Assembly: GCA_002914805.1 (NCBI GenBank)
Contig: JXTB01000020.1
Coordinates: 1,723,918 to 1,787,917 of the forward strand
DNA length: 64,000 bases
Direction: 5' to 3'
Origin: Parasponia andersonii
Lineage: Eukaryota > Streptophyta > Magnoliopsida > Rosales > Cannabaceae
Of the stretch, positions 37,130 through 48,351 are shown piece by piece. The stretch's first letter is position 1; the number at the start of each line of letters is the position of its first letter. Under the pieces are notes generated by a model. The model did no database searches. It was not told where the DNA came from and worked only from the letters and a program-made list of their open reading frames with translations. The translations under genes were made by a program, and so were the position numbers.

Positions 37130-37151
37130 TAATTACCAAACATACTCCTAA

Positions 37152-38054
37152 GAGTGTTATAAACTTTTCATAATTGATCTATAAATGTGAAAAAAAAAAT
37201 CCAATGAAATTTCTTCTGTATGTCAAAAATTACCATTCGTGATATGTATGTTTACTTTTCTTTAAATATGACAGTTTTTTTTATTTTTCCTGAAGAAAAA
37301 ATACAGCAGTAAAAATTTGTGCCTAACTTATACCTAAAAACAAAAAATAATAAAAATCATCTACACATTTTGGGTAATATTTGAGGTATTAATTTTTATA
37401 CTAAATTTTTAATATCAACTGATTTATCACTACATAATTAGTGATAATATTTAATTTATTTATGCCAAATTTTAATTTACTGTACAAATTACGTGCCAAG
37501 TAATATGAAAGTTAGAATGTTTAGTGATATCGTACTTTTCTTTTCATATTTAATATTTGTTCCTGTTTAATTATATTATAAAATTTGATGATCTTGAAAA
37601 AAAAAAAAAATGATTGACTTCTGTCCTTTAAAATTTTAAAAGAAGAAAGACAGAATCGGTAAGAGACGGATCAACTTCCTAGTGTATACAGTTAATAAAT
37701 TAATATTATTTGATAAAAAAAAAAGGTAGTAGAGTGTAAAATCTGTATAGTAATTATATACAAAATGACTGAGAGTACGTGTCAGTTGCAAGTGAAAAAA
37801 ATCCACTGCATGATTTTAAGAAATAAATAGAAAGAGTTCAAAAAAAGAGAAAAAATCAGAGTGCTGAGGCAGACACATGAGAGGAAGAGAAATGGCCCGA
37901 ATTCCTAAGCACATTCACGTGTAGTAGATACTACAGTATTTATTTATTTATTTATTTTTAAAAAAAGAAAGCTAACCACTTTCGTTGTCGGGCAAGTTTT
38001 TTTCGAAAGGTGTCGGCAAGCTTATTGAAACTTCAGGTTATACATTAAAACATG
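37152..38054. other. Intergenic, nothing recognised
   Basis: AT-rich non-coding DNA with A/T runs and a short TTTA repeat near 37940. No supported feature. Confidence 0.5.
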
Positions 38055-39755
38055 GAGAAATTAGGTAAAATATGGCATATTTTGGTCTATATATTTTCTT
38101 TAAAAAATTTTTGAAAAAATATGTACGTAGACAAAATTATCTTTAAAAATATTAAAAAATCTTTAAAAAAATATGTACGTAGATAAAATTATTTTTAAAA
38201 ATATTAAGAAAAATCTATACACATCATATTTAATTGATTCGAATTTCTCTCTCGCACAGAAATTCTCTTTCGACTGAAAATCTTAGGTAATCCAAGAATT
38301 ATACTACTCCATAATCCATACTTGCACAAATCTTCGTTCTCATCTCTTACAATACCGTCAAACTCATTATTTCCCTATATTCTCTCATCATTCTTCTCCA
38401 CATAGTTATGGGTATGATTTAAAATAGAATATCATCAAATTTCGAGATAATATGAGGTAATTTATATGTGGCAAAATCGTTTTAGATTAATTTTTACGAG
38501 TTTAAAAAAAATCGCGATAATTTTCGATGATTTTTCGATGATATTTCGATGAAAATTGTATTCTCAGCAAAATTTGAATGAAAATGGTATTTTTGACAAT
38601 TTTTGATGCAATTTCGATGAATTTTCAATGATTTTTGATGATATTTCGATGAAAATTGTATTCTCAGCAAAATTTCAATGAAAATGGTATTTTTGACAAT
38701 TTTCGATGCAATTTCGATGAAATTTGTATTATCAGCAAAATTTCAATGAAAAAGGTATTTTTGATAATTTTTGGTGCAATTTCGATGAATTTTTGATGTA
38801 TTTTCGATGATATTTTGATAAAAGTGGTATTCTTGTTAATATTTCGATAAAAGTTATATTTTCGACGATTTTCAACATAATTTCGATATAATTTTGATGA
38901 AGTGGTATTTTCGATAAAATTTTGTCAAAAATACCGCTTTTATCGAAATTACATCGAAAATCGTCGAAAATGCCATTTTATCGAAATATTAAGAAAATAC
39001 TATTTTTATCGAAATATCATCGAAATTGTATCGAAAATTCATCAAAATAGCATCGAAAATTATCAAAAATACCATTTTCATTGAAATTTTGCTCAGAATA
39101 CAATTTTCATCGAAAAATCATCGAAAATTCATCGAAATTGCATCGATAATTACCAAAAATACCATTTTCATTGAAATTTTGCTGAGAATACAATTTTCAT
39201 CGAAAAATCATCGAAAATGCATCGAAAATTCATCGAAATTGCATCGAAAATTATCAAAAATACCATTTTCATTGAAATTTTACTAAGAATACAATTTTCA
39301 TCGAAATATCATTGAAAAATCATCGAAAATCATCGAGATTTTTTATAAAACTCGTAAAAATTAATCTCAAAATGATTTTTCTACATATAAATTACCTCAT
39401 AATATCTCGAAATTTGATAATATGCTATTTTAGACTATACCCATAACTATGTGGAGAAGAATGAAGAGAGAAGATAGGAAAATGATGAGTTTGACGGCGT
39501 TGTAAGAGATGAAAACAAGGTTTTGTACGAGTATGGACTATGGAGTACTATAATTCTTGGATTACCTGAGATTTTCAGTCGAGAGAGAGTTTTTGTGCGA
39601 GAGAGATTCAGATCAATTAAAGGTGATGGACATAATTTTTTTTTTAGTATTTTTAAGGGTAATTTCGTCTACATGCATATTTTTTTAAAGAGTTTTTAAA
39701 CTGAACATATAGACCAAAATATGTCTATTTTCGTGCATATTTTACCTAATTTCTC
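38055..39755. mobile_element. Foldback element, 1.7-kb hairpin
   Basis: Almost the whole element is one inverted repeat centred near 38920. The left tip GAGAAATTAGGTAAAATATG equals the reverse complement of the right tip. Arms stay alignable through a unique-sequence part (38055-38515 against 39345-39755) and a core of short repeats built on ATTTTCGATGA (38516-39340). The flanks read AAAACATG (38047-38054) and AAAAGATG (39756-39763), an 8-bp target duplication with one mismatch. No transposase is encoded; open frames in the core are repeat artefacts. The 8-bp size suggests hAT-like mobilisation, but the class is not certain. Confidence 0.85.
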
Positions 39756-39763
39756 AAAAGATG

Positions 39764-40989
39764 TGGCTTTCTTTTAAAATTTCTAGCAACCGACACTGAC
39801 AGCATCCTTCTTCCTTATCTTAACCTTCTTCATTATCCTGAAAAGACAAAAAAAAAAAAAAAAAGCTTACCAACTGCTGTGGCTTAGTTAGTGTTATTTG
39901 GAATCAATTATCATTATAGTAGTGCATAGCTTTTGGATTCTATTTTCCGTCCTTGATTCCCTAACTATTAACGAGAAGGTATGTCCATAGATTTACTAGA
40001 TTCACTAGCTATTAATTATATGTGTTATATGTGTAAGCTCACTCACATAATTATATTTTGGGTTATGTATTGTTTACATGATCGTATCGTAAGTCATATT
40101 TTATATATCAAATAGAAGAAACCAACATTAATCCAGTTTTATATAATTTTATACATGCTCAATATTGTGTTAAATAACGTGGCTATGAATATGATGGTCA
40201 GGCTTAATCTGAGGTTTTAAGGTCATGCCTATATGCATTTTAAGTCAGGATGTATTTCCTTATGGGTTTAATTGACGATTTTCACAAAAAGAAAAAAAAA
40301 AAATTTCCTTCTGGGTTTAATTATCCCAATAAATCTATTCCCCAAATAGGTTAGGCCACGTTCCCATTACGGGCAACTCAATAGGAAAATTCTACATTTA
40401 CTACTCCACTCAAGTGACAAAATCCTCATCTCTGTCATCAGTATTTGACTATAATCGTTCTATTCTTACTTAGCAAATGAGTTGTACGATCATCAAGCTA
40501 CCTGTAAATAAAACGTGAGGAGATTTATACCAAATTTTTCAATGGACCATTATCTTTGTAAGCTATATGTGAATTCGTTCACTTATTAGCAAAAAAATAA
40601 TATTCTGTATCTAATAAAAGTGCCAAGTTTTATGAGCATATATCAACTATGTTAAAAATCGTTGTGATTTTAGGTACATCTCATGCACTATAATTGCGAT
40701 ATGTAGCTATGGTACATGAGTTACCTTTTCTAACAATAAAAATAAGAATTAAGATTAAGATTTTATGTCTCACATAAATGTGTATTTGTCTTTTGAGTCA
40801 TTCTTCAAAATTATTAGCATTTTATCTCAAATAAGTTCGACAAACTAAGTTATTAAATTTTATTAATATGTTCAATAAAATAATGACTCAACTAATATTA
40901 TTAGATAATTGCCTAATGCGACATACATAGGATTTATAATGTACTTTATTTTTAACTAGATCAATAATATTATAACGTTTTAGATACTT
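39764..40989. other. Intergenic, nothing recognised
   Basis: AT-rich non-coding DNA; poly-A at 39848. No coding, RNA or repeat end recognised. Confidence 0.5.
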
Positions 40990-41985
40990 TTAATGCTATT
41001 AGGTTTTTTAATAACAAAACCCATGAATTTGATAAAATTAAAAAAATTTAATTATGAAATAAATTTTTAGAGCAAAATCTTTGAAGTCTCTTAATATTAG
41101 TTTCATTTTATTTCCAATAATATTTTAGGGTCTGTTCTTATCTTTTCCCCCCTGAAATTTGTATATTATCTCGCTTTGCACGCTCAACTATATAATAAGC
41201 TACATCAATATCCTTGAATTCTATATATAATCATTCTATTAGTTTAATTAATATAAAAATCACGTGATTATCACGTGACTTAAATTAAAAAAATATTTCA
41301 ATAATTTAGTGAACCAAAATTACGTAAATATAAAATAAAAGAATTAAAAAGTATATGACAAACATTTAAAAAATAAAGAGTTTTTTCAATTAATTTAAGT
41401 AAAATTTGGAGCTTTCTAGGATCAAGCTCATCATCATCACTGCCTGCTTAAAAAGTAGAAGCTCTATAATCCAAAAAATTGAAAAGAACATGTAAAACAT
41501 ATACGTACCTAGACCATACTAAAATTTTTTTTTTCCCTTAACAAAGTACCGTAAGCTTTAAAAATATCCAACCAATTTCTCACTTGTTCTTTTCCTCTCT
41601 TTTCTTCATCGCACGCTGAAAATTGAAAAATAAAATCAAAAAATCAAAAAAATTAAAAAAAAAATCTAACTCAGTATACCATCCCAAGTATAAGCTAAAC
41701 CCATACGACAAGTCATATCTTGAAATTCTAAATTCGATTTATAAAATTAGAATAACATGATAACAATAAAACTTAGGATGCATAAGGACACTATTATGAG
41801 AAAAGACTGAACTTTCATTTTCTTTTTTTTTTTTCTTGGATTCTTTTTATTTTTTTTAATTTTATATATTTATGCAATTTTGATTCACTAAATTACTTAA
41901 ATATCCTTTGAATTTCAATCATATAATAATTACATGATTTTTATGTTAATTAGACTGATAGAATGACTATAGATGGAGTTCAAGG

Positions 41986-42453
41986 TATTGAAAATAAACC
42001 TGTTTAAGCTCATAAGAAGTGTTTTAAGCCTATTAACATGACGCCCAATAAGTTTGATTTTACCCAAGTGCAAAGCTCATTACAAAAAAAACTCAAGTCC
42101 AAATTAAAGAAGCCTTCCACCTAGAATCTTCTAGTGTTAGCTAGATATTAGCTTTTGTATGTGAATTATTTAATTACATAGATTATTATTAGAAGTTTGT
42201 AGAAGAAAATATGTGTGGCTTAAGGATTTTTGTAATTATTTATTTATGTGGTTCTCATTGTTTCTCATGTAGTATAAATACCCCTCCCCATTTGAGTTCT
42301 AAGCATCAAGTAAGAAGCAAATCTTCTAAGAGTGAAGAGAAGAGAGAAAGAAGCATAACTTCTAGTAAGTGAGTGAGCTTGAAGAGTAAAGTTGAGAATT
42401 TTCTCTTGTAAAAGTATTTGAGTGAATAATAAAGTTTGTTTTACTTTCCAACA
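41986..42453 (+). repeat. 5' LTR of copia element
   Basis: 468 bp, starting TATTGAAAATAAAC and ending TTTCCAACA. It has a TATA-like stretch (GTATAAATACC, near 42273) and lies next to target duplication CAAGG. Confidence 0.9.
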
Positions 42454-42989
42454 AAGTGGTATCAGAGCGAAGTTGTGAGTTCTCAAGAAATTCTAAGTAT
42501 GCTCTGTGGTTGCAGTTTTGACTGATCTTCCACATCAGAAAAGAATTCTTGAGATTGAGAGTATTATCTATTTATTTGATTGAGAGTATTATTTATTTGT
42601 TCTAAATATACTACTATTACATATCAAATCGAAGAGCTCGACAAGAAAAAAACACTGCCGCAAAAATCAACCCAATCGGAGTCCAAACGACTCTGAACGT
42701 GTTGTCGGAAGTTTGTTGTCATAACTGAGTGAACTCACCGAGTTAAGCCGAGTTAGAGCCGTTTGACCAAGCTGTCATAGTCATTGACTGAGCCGTTAGA
42801 GTTGTTGACCAAGCCGTCAGAGCCATTGGATTACGCCGTTGGAGCCGTTGATTGACCGTTGACCGACTATTGACCATTGACCGAGCGTTGACTTTGACCA
42901 ATTGATATACAATTCAATCTTAAGATTTTTCGACGTTCCAGAACAATCTGTGTAGTCGAAATTTACAAAAATTTACTCTGTTAAGAGTT

Positions 42990-43920
42990 ATGGCTACCGA
43001 CAGTTTAGCATCTCTTCAAGTTCTACCACTTCAAGGTAACAACTTTGATAATTGGACGATCAAAATGAAGGTTCTCCTTGGAGCACATGATGTTTAGGAA
43101 GTAGTAGAAAAAGGTTACGAAGAGCCAAGAGATGAGGCAATACTATCCTCAATACAGAAGGATAGTTTAAAATATTCAAAAAAGAAAGACAAAAAGCTCT
43201 CTTCCTCATCTACTAGGCCTTAAATAACGACGAGTTTGAAAAAATCTCAAGTGCAACCTCCGCTAAGGAAGCATGGGAGAAATTTCAAATTTCATATAAG
43301 GGAGAAGAAAAGGTTAAAAAGGTCCGTCTTCAAACTCTAAGAGGAGAGTTTGATTTACTACACATGACAGAGACTGAGTCAGTTTCTGACTACTTTTCAA
43401 GAGTTTTAGCCATTTCGAATCAAATGAAGTGAAATTGTGAGAAATTTGAAAATGTTATGATCATGGAAAAGATTCTTTGATCATTAGACTCAAAGTTCGA
43501 GAATATTGTTACTGTTATTGAAGAAACTAAAGATTTGGGAGCCATGATAATAGAACAACTCTTGGATTCTTTACAAGCTTACGAGGAAAAGAAAAAAAAG
43601 AAGCCAAATTTTAAGGAGTAGCTTCTCAAGACACAACTTACATAAAAATGAAGATAGCCAATGTAGTAAAAGAAGTCAATGTGGTCGTGGTAAAGGACAA
43701 GCCCGTGGACAAGGACATGGTACAAGTCGAGGTTATGGATGAGGTTGGAATTCCAATAACCATAATTATCATATCAGCAATTTCGAAAGAGGAGAAAGCT
43801 CTACAAGAGGTCGTGGTAGAGGTAGAATAAACTTAAGGCCTGAGAAGTTTCAAGTTGAATGTTTCAATTGTCACAAGTTTGAGCATTATGCTAGAGAGTA
43901 TAGAGTACCCAATAGCAGAA
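42990..43920 (+). pseudogene. copia gag remnant
   Basis: The start MATDSLASLQVLPLQGNN is followed by 'NWTIKMKVLLGAHDV', 'EVVEKGYEEP' and 'AKEAWEKF', the standard opening of plant copia gag. A Gly/Arg-rich basic stretch and a zinc knuckle 'CFNCHKFEHYARE' (43858-43900) close it. The leader before it (42640-42900) holds degenerate GCCGTTGACC-like repeats. Confidence 0.8.
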
Positions 43921-43970
43921 TTGAAGAGAAAGTCAATTACGTTAAAGAGAAAAGGGAAGAAAATGGTACC

Positions 43971-44887
43971 GTGCTACTAGCATATAACGACAACGGAGGA
44001 CAAGACAACACATGGTATCTTGACAACGGTGTTAGCAATCATATGTGTGGGCGTCGATCAATATTCATAGAGCTTGATGAATCAATCAGTGGGAGTATTT
44101 CTTTCGGTGATGATTCAAAAGTAGCAGTAAAAGAAAAAGGTAAAATTCTTATCCGTTTGATAAATAGGAGGCATCAATTTATTTCAAATATTTATTATGT
44201 ACCCACAATGAAAACAAATATCTTGAGTTTGGGATAACTCTTAGAGAAAGGCTATGATATTCACTTGAAAGATTATAGTCTTTCTATAAGAGATAACAAC
44301 ATGAACTTGATTGCCAAGGTGCCTATGTCAAGAAATAGAATGTTCTTATTGAACATTCAAAATGAAATGGCAAAATGTCTAAAAGCATGTTACAAGGATT
44401 CATCATGGCTATGGCATTTGAGATTCGGGCATCTCAACTTTGACTAGAGCTACTATCCAAGAAAAAAATGGTGAGAGGCTTACCATGCATCAATCATCCT
44501 GATCAACTTTGTTGAGGATGCTTATTCGGAAAGCAATTTAGGAAAATCTTTCCAAAAGAGTCGAATTCAAGAGCCCAAAAGCCACTAGAGCTCGTGCATA
44601 CAGATGTGTGCGGTTCTATCAAACCAAGTTCTTTCGGTAAGAGCAATTACTTCTTGCTCTTTATTGATGATTTCTCAAAAAAGACTTGGGTTTATTTCTT
44701 GAAGCAAAAATCAGAAGTCTTTGAAGCTTTCAAGAAGTTTAAGGCTACTATAGAAAATGAAAGCAGTCTTCAGATCAAAGCCACAAGATTTGATAGAGGA
44801 GGAGAATTCACTTCAAAAGAGTTCCAAGAATTCTGCGAAGCAAATAGAATTCGACGACCTTTAACCATTCCAAGATCCCCTCAATAA
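43971..44887 (+). pseudogene. copia protease and integrase remnant
   Basis: 'WYLDNGVSNHMCG' (near 44013) is the copia protease active-site region. 'WLWHLRFGHLNFD' (near 44408) is the pre-integrase zinc-binding block. 'HTDVCGSIKPSSFGKSNYF' (44594 on) and 'FIDDFSKKTWVYFLK' mark the integrase core, and 'RFDRGGEFTSKEF' carries its conserved Asp/Gly/Glu-Phe neighbourhood. It lies between gag and RT as in all copia elements. Confidence 0.8.
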
Positions 44888-45547
44888 AATGGTGTGGCAG
44901 AAAGGAAGAACTGGATCATCCTCAACATAGCTCGAAGCAAAAGCTGTTGCATGTGCAGTTTATTTGTCCAATCGATCTCCAACAAGAAGTGTATAGAGAA
45001 AGACACCACAAGAAGCATGGAATAGAAGGAAGCCTAGGATTTCCCACTTGAGAGTCTTTGGAAGCATAGCCAATGTGCATGTGCCAGACGAACATAGAAC
45101 CAAGCTTGATGATAAAAGTGAGAAGTTCATTTTCATCGACTACGACACTAACTCCAAATGATATAAGTTATACAATCCTAACAATGGAAAAGTAATCATC
45201 AATCGAGATGTAATATTCGACGAGGAAGGTGAATGGGACTTTGGTTCTCAAACAAATGACTACAATTTCTTTCCACAATTTGAAGATATGGAAACACCAG
45301 CAGAGCAAGTAAGAGAAGTCCATCAGGAGGCTATTACTCTACCTTCCTCACCAACATCATCCAATCATGAAGATTCACCTCCATCTTATCTTTTCTAACT
45401 GAGAGGCACGAATAACATACAAGAAGCCTTGAAGATCTATATGAGGTGACTGATAGACTCAAAAACCTCACTCTATTTTGCCTATTTGCTGATTGTGAAC
45501 CAGTGAACTTCCAAGAGGCTGTACAAGATGAAAAATAGAGGAATGCG

Positions 45548-47024
45548 ATGGATAAAGAAATCAAAGCCATAGAGAAGAATGACACTTGGGAACTATCCAC
45601 TCTTCCTAAAGGTCATAAAGCTATCGGTGTAAAATGGGTGTACAGGGTGAAGAAGAATGCCAACGGAGAGGTAGAAAGATACAAAGCAAGGCTAGTCGCA
45701 AAAGGCTATAGTCAAAGAGCCGGTATTGACTATGACGAGGTATTCGCTCCTATTACACGATTAGAAACTATAAGACTAATTATTTCTCTTGCTGCTCAGA
45801 ACAAATGGAAGATTCATCAGATAGATGTAAAGTCTGCATTTCTGAATGGAGTTCTTGAAGAAGATGTCTATATCAAACAACCATTGGGTTATGAGATGAA
45901 AGGGTATAAAGATAAGGTTTTGAAGCTTAAGAAGACTCTTTACGGTCTAAAGTAAGCACCAAGAGCATGGAACAGCCGAATTGACAAATATTTCCAAGAG
46001 AATGGATTCATTAAGTGCTCTTATGAATATGCTCTCTATATCAAGACTAAAGATGGAGATATTCTGATCGTATGCTTGTATGTGGATGATCTCATATTCA
46101 TTAGAAGTAATCCAAGGATGTTTGACGAATTCAAGAGAGTAATGACACATGATTTTGAAATGACAGACATCGGACTTATGGCATACTACCTCGGTATAGA
46201 GGTCAAACAAAAGGAAGAAGGTATCTTTATCTCCCAAGAAAGCTATACAAAGAAGATCCTGAAGAAGTTCAATGTGGATGATTGCAAGCCGATAAATATA
46301 CCAGTGGAATGTGGAATAAAATTATTCAAAGACGATAAAGCAGAAAAGGTGGATCCAACACTTTTCAAGAGCCTTGTTGGATGCCTTTGGTACTTGACAT
46401 GTACAAGGTCTAATATTCTCTATGCAACTGGACTAGTGAGTCATTATATGGAATCTCCAACAACTACTCACTTCAAAGCTGCAAAGAGAATTCTCCATTA
46501 CCTAAAAAATAAGATCAATCAATCTTGGCTTGTTCTATTCAGTTTTTAATGATTACAAACTCGTTAGTTACAGTGATTGGGCCGGAGATACTGATGATCG
46601 AAAAAACACAACTGGTTTTGTGTTTTTCATAGGAGAAACTGCCTTCACCTGGGTATCTTAGAAACAATCTATTGTCACCCTTTTAATATGTGAAGCTGAG
46701 TACGTAGTTGCCACGTCATATGTTAGTTACGCAATTTGGCTAAGAAGGTTGTTGAAAGAGTTAAACATGCCTCAAAAGGAGCTAACGGAGATTTGTATCG
46801 ACAATAAGTCAGCAAAAACTTTGGTTAAAAATCCAGTCTTTCATGACCAAAGTAAGCACATCGATACTCTCTATCATTATATAAGAGAATGTGTTACAAA
46901 CAAAGAAGTACAATTGGAGTATGTGAGATCACATGATCAGATTGCCGATATTTTCACCAAGCCACTCAAGTTTGAAGACTTCACAAGATTAAGAAACTTA
47001 CTTGGTATTATAAAACAAGTTTAA
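45548..47024 (+). pseudogene. copia reverse transcriptase and RNase H remnant
   Basis: RT starts 'MDKEIKAIEKNDTWELS', passes through 'KWVYRVKKNANGEVERYKA' and 'QIDVKSAFLNG', and reaches the 'YVDDL' catalytic motif at 46079. RNase H follows, with 'SDWAGDTDDRKNTTGFV' (46575), 'KHIDTLYHYIRE' and the final 'DIFTKPLKF' (46950). Order and spacing match complete plant copia elements. The copy is broken. Confidence 0.85.
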
Positions 47025-47031
47025 GGGGGGG

Positions 47032-47500
47032 TGTTGAAAATAAACTTGTTAAAACCCATAAGAAGTGTTTTAAGCCCATCAATATGAAGCCCAATAAGTT
47101 GGATTTAACCTAAGTGCAAAGCTCATAAAAAAAAAAACTTAAGTCCAAATTAAAGAAGCCTTCCACCTAAAATCGTCTAGTGTTAGCTAGATATTAGCTT
47201 TTTGCATGTGAATTATTTGATTACTTAGATTATTATTAGAAATGTGTAGAAGAAAATATGTATGGCTTAAGGATTTTTGTAATTGTTTATTTATATAGTT
47301 CTCATTGTTTCTCATGTATTATAAATACCCCTTCTCATTTGAGTTCTAAGCATCAAGTAAGAAGCAAAGCTTTTAAGATTGAAGAGAAGAGAGAAAGAAG
47401 CATAGCTTCTAATGAGTGAGTGAGCTTGAAGAGTCAAGTTGAGAATTTTCTCTTGTAAAATTATTTGAGTGAATAATAAAATTTGTTTTACTTTCTAACA
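47032..47500 (+). repeat. 3' LTR of copia element
   Basis: 469 bp, starting TGTTGAAAATAAAC and ending TTCTAACA, next to target duplication CAAGG. It is directly preceded by the polypurine tract. Confidence 0.9.
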
Positions 47501-48254
47501 CAAGGATATTAGTATTACTTTTTATAAATTGAGGGTACAAAGTTCACGAGGAAAGGATAAAAAAAGACCTTAAAAAAACTAAAATAAACAAAATGAAATT
47601 AACATTAGGGGATTTCAGAAGATTTTTACTTTAAAAAATTGAGTTCAGGATTAATTTAATATAATTTTATCAGGTTAAAGTTATTTTTATATTAAAAAGC
47701 TATGCTATTATTGTATTTTAACTTTAATAACTTTTTTTTATTTTTATGCTTGTTATTTGATCATCAACCCTCCCCCGGTAAGCATACATGAACAAAAATA
47801 TAGTTCAATTTAATTCTCAATAATGATGGTTTCTGTTTTAATATAAGATACACCTCATGTTTAACCAGCAGAATGTCAGCTTCAAGATTTCCCTGTAGAA
47901 AATGGCCATGGACTACCAAGAATATGATCTATAATCCCATTTTTCAAATGCCAAAATAAATTGAATTCTTCATACCATCCAAAAATAATATATAAAAATC
48001 TTATGAAATGAAAGAGTCAGATTTAGGTAACAAACACTTAGTAGCATGTGCGTTATGATCAATATATAGATATGGTCAATGGTTGGTGCGAGATACCTCC
48101 AATTTATAATGCCATCACCAACTTGCATTCTACGTAGTATCCTCTATTTTCTTTTCATTTTTCCTAAATGAGATATTGTTATTTCGTGAGCTAGTTGGTG
48201 TTTTGTAATTTAGTTGATATTTCTTTTCCCCTTTCCCCGGCTGGGTCCTTATTC

Positions 48255-48272
48255 TATAAAGCTCTATATAAG
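48255..48272 (+). promoter_or_regulatory. TATA boxes of the acyltransferase gene
   Basis: TATAAA (48255-48260) and TATATAAG (48265-48272) lie about 80-100 bases before the start codon. Transcription would begin near 48285-48305, leaving a 5' leader of about 50-65 bases. A short upstream ORF of 10 codons (ATG at 48282, TGA at 48312-48314) would be transcribed only if the first box is used. The DNA from 47716 to 48254 is AT-rich and shows no further recognised element. Confidence 0.55.
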
Positions 48273-48351
48273 TCTTCAATAATGAAATTGAAAATAAGAA
48301 ACTCAACCAATTGATAGCGCAAATAACCAACTACATAACTTGAGAAGAAAA

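Larger units (their letters stand above)
41986..47500 (+). mobile_element. Ty1/copia LTR retrotransposon, nearly full length, broken
   Basis: LTRs are 41986-42453 and 47032-47500 with target duplication CAAGG (41981-41985 and 47501-47505). The primer site TGGTATCAGAGC (42456-42467) follows the 5' LTR and a polypurine tract (AAGGGGGGG, 47023-47030) precedes the 3' LTR. All parts are present in copia order: gag, protease, integrase, RT, RNase H. The LTRs differ at about 41 of 468 positions by my count (about 9 percent), suggesting an insertion a few million years old at usual plant rates. The coding region carries roughly ten or more breaks and is not functional. Lineage looks Tork-like, tentatively. 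Confidence 0.9.
40990..47715. mobile_element. Long inverted-repeat element split by a copia insertion
   Basis: The left arm (about 40991-41365) matches, in reverse complement, 47712-47506 followed by 41985-41838. The match continues on both sides of the copia insertion, so the copia element landed in the right arm. Matching landmarks are AATATCCTTGAA (41208) and TTCAAGGATATT (spanning the insertion point), plus TTCTATTAGTTTAATTAATA against its inverse near 41960. Arms are about 370 bp and about 80-85 percent alike by eye; the spacer (41366-41837) is non-coding. Without the insertion the element is about 1.2 kb. Exact tips and target duplication were not resolved. Confidence 0.65.

Noticed and set aside
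38902-39286. Two overlapping open frames rich in I, E, K, F
   Set aside because: They are translations of the ATTTTCGATGA-type repeats in the hairpin core, with no protein-like composition.
48340-48351. Acyltransferase start at TTG
   Set aside because: TTG is not a normal plant start; ATG at 48352 in the same frame gives the usual N-terminus.
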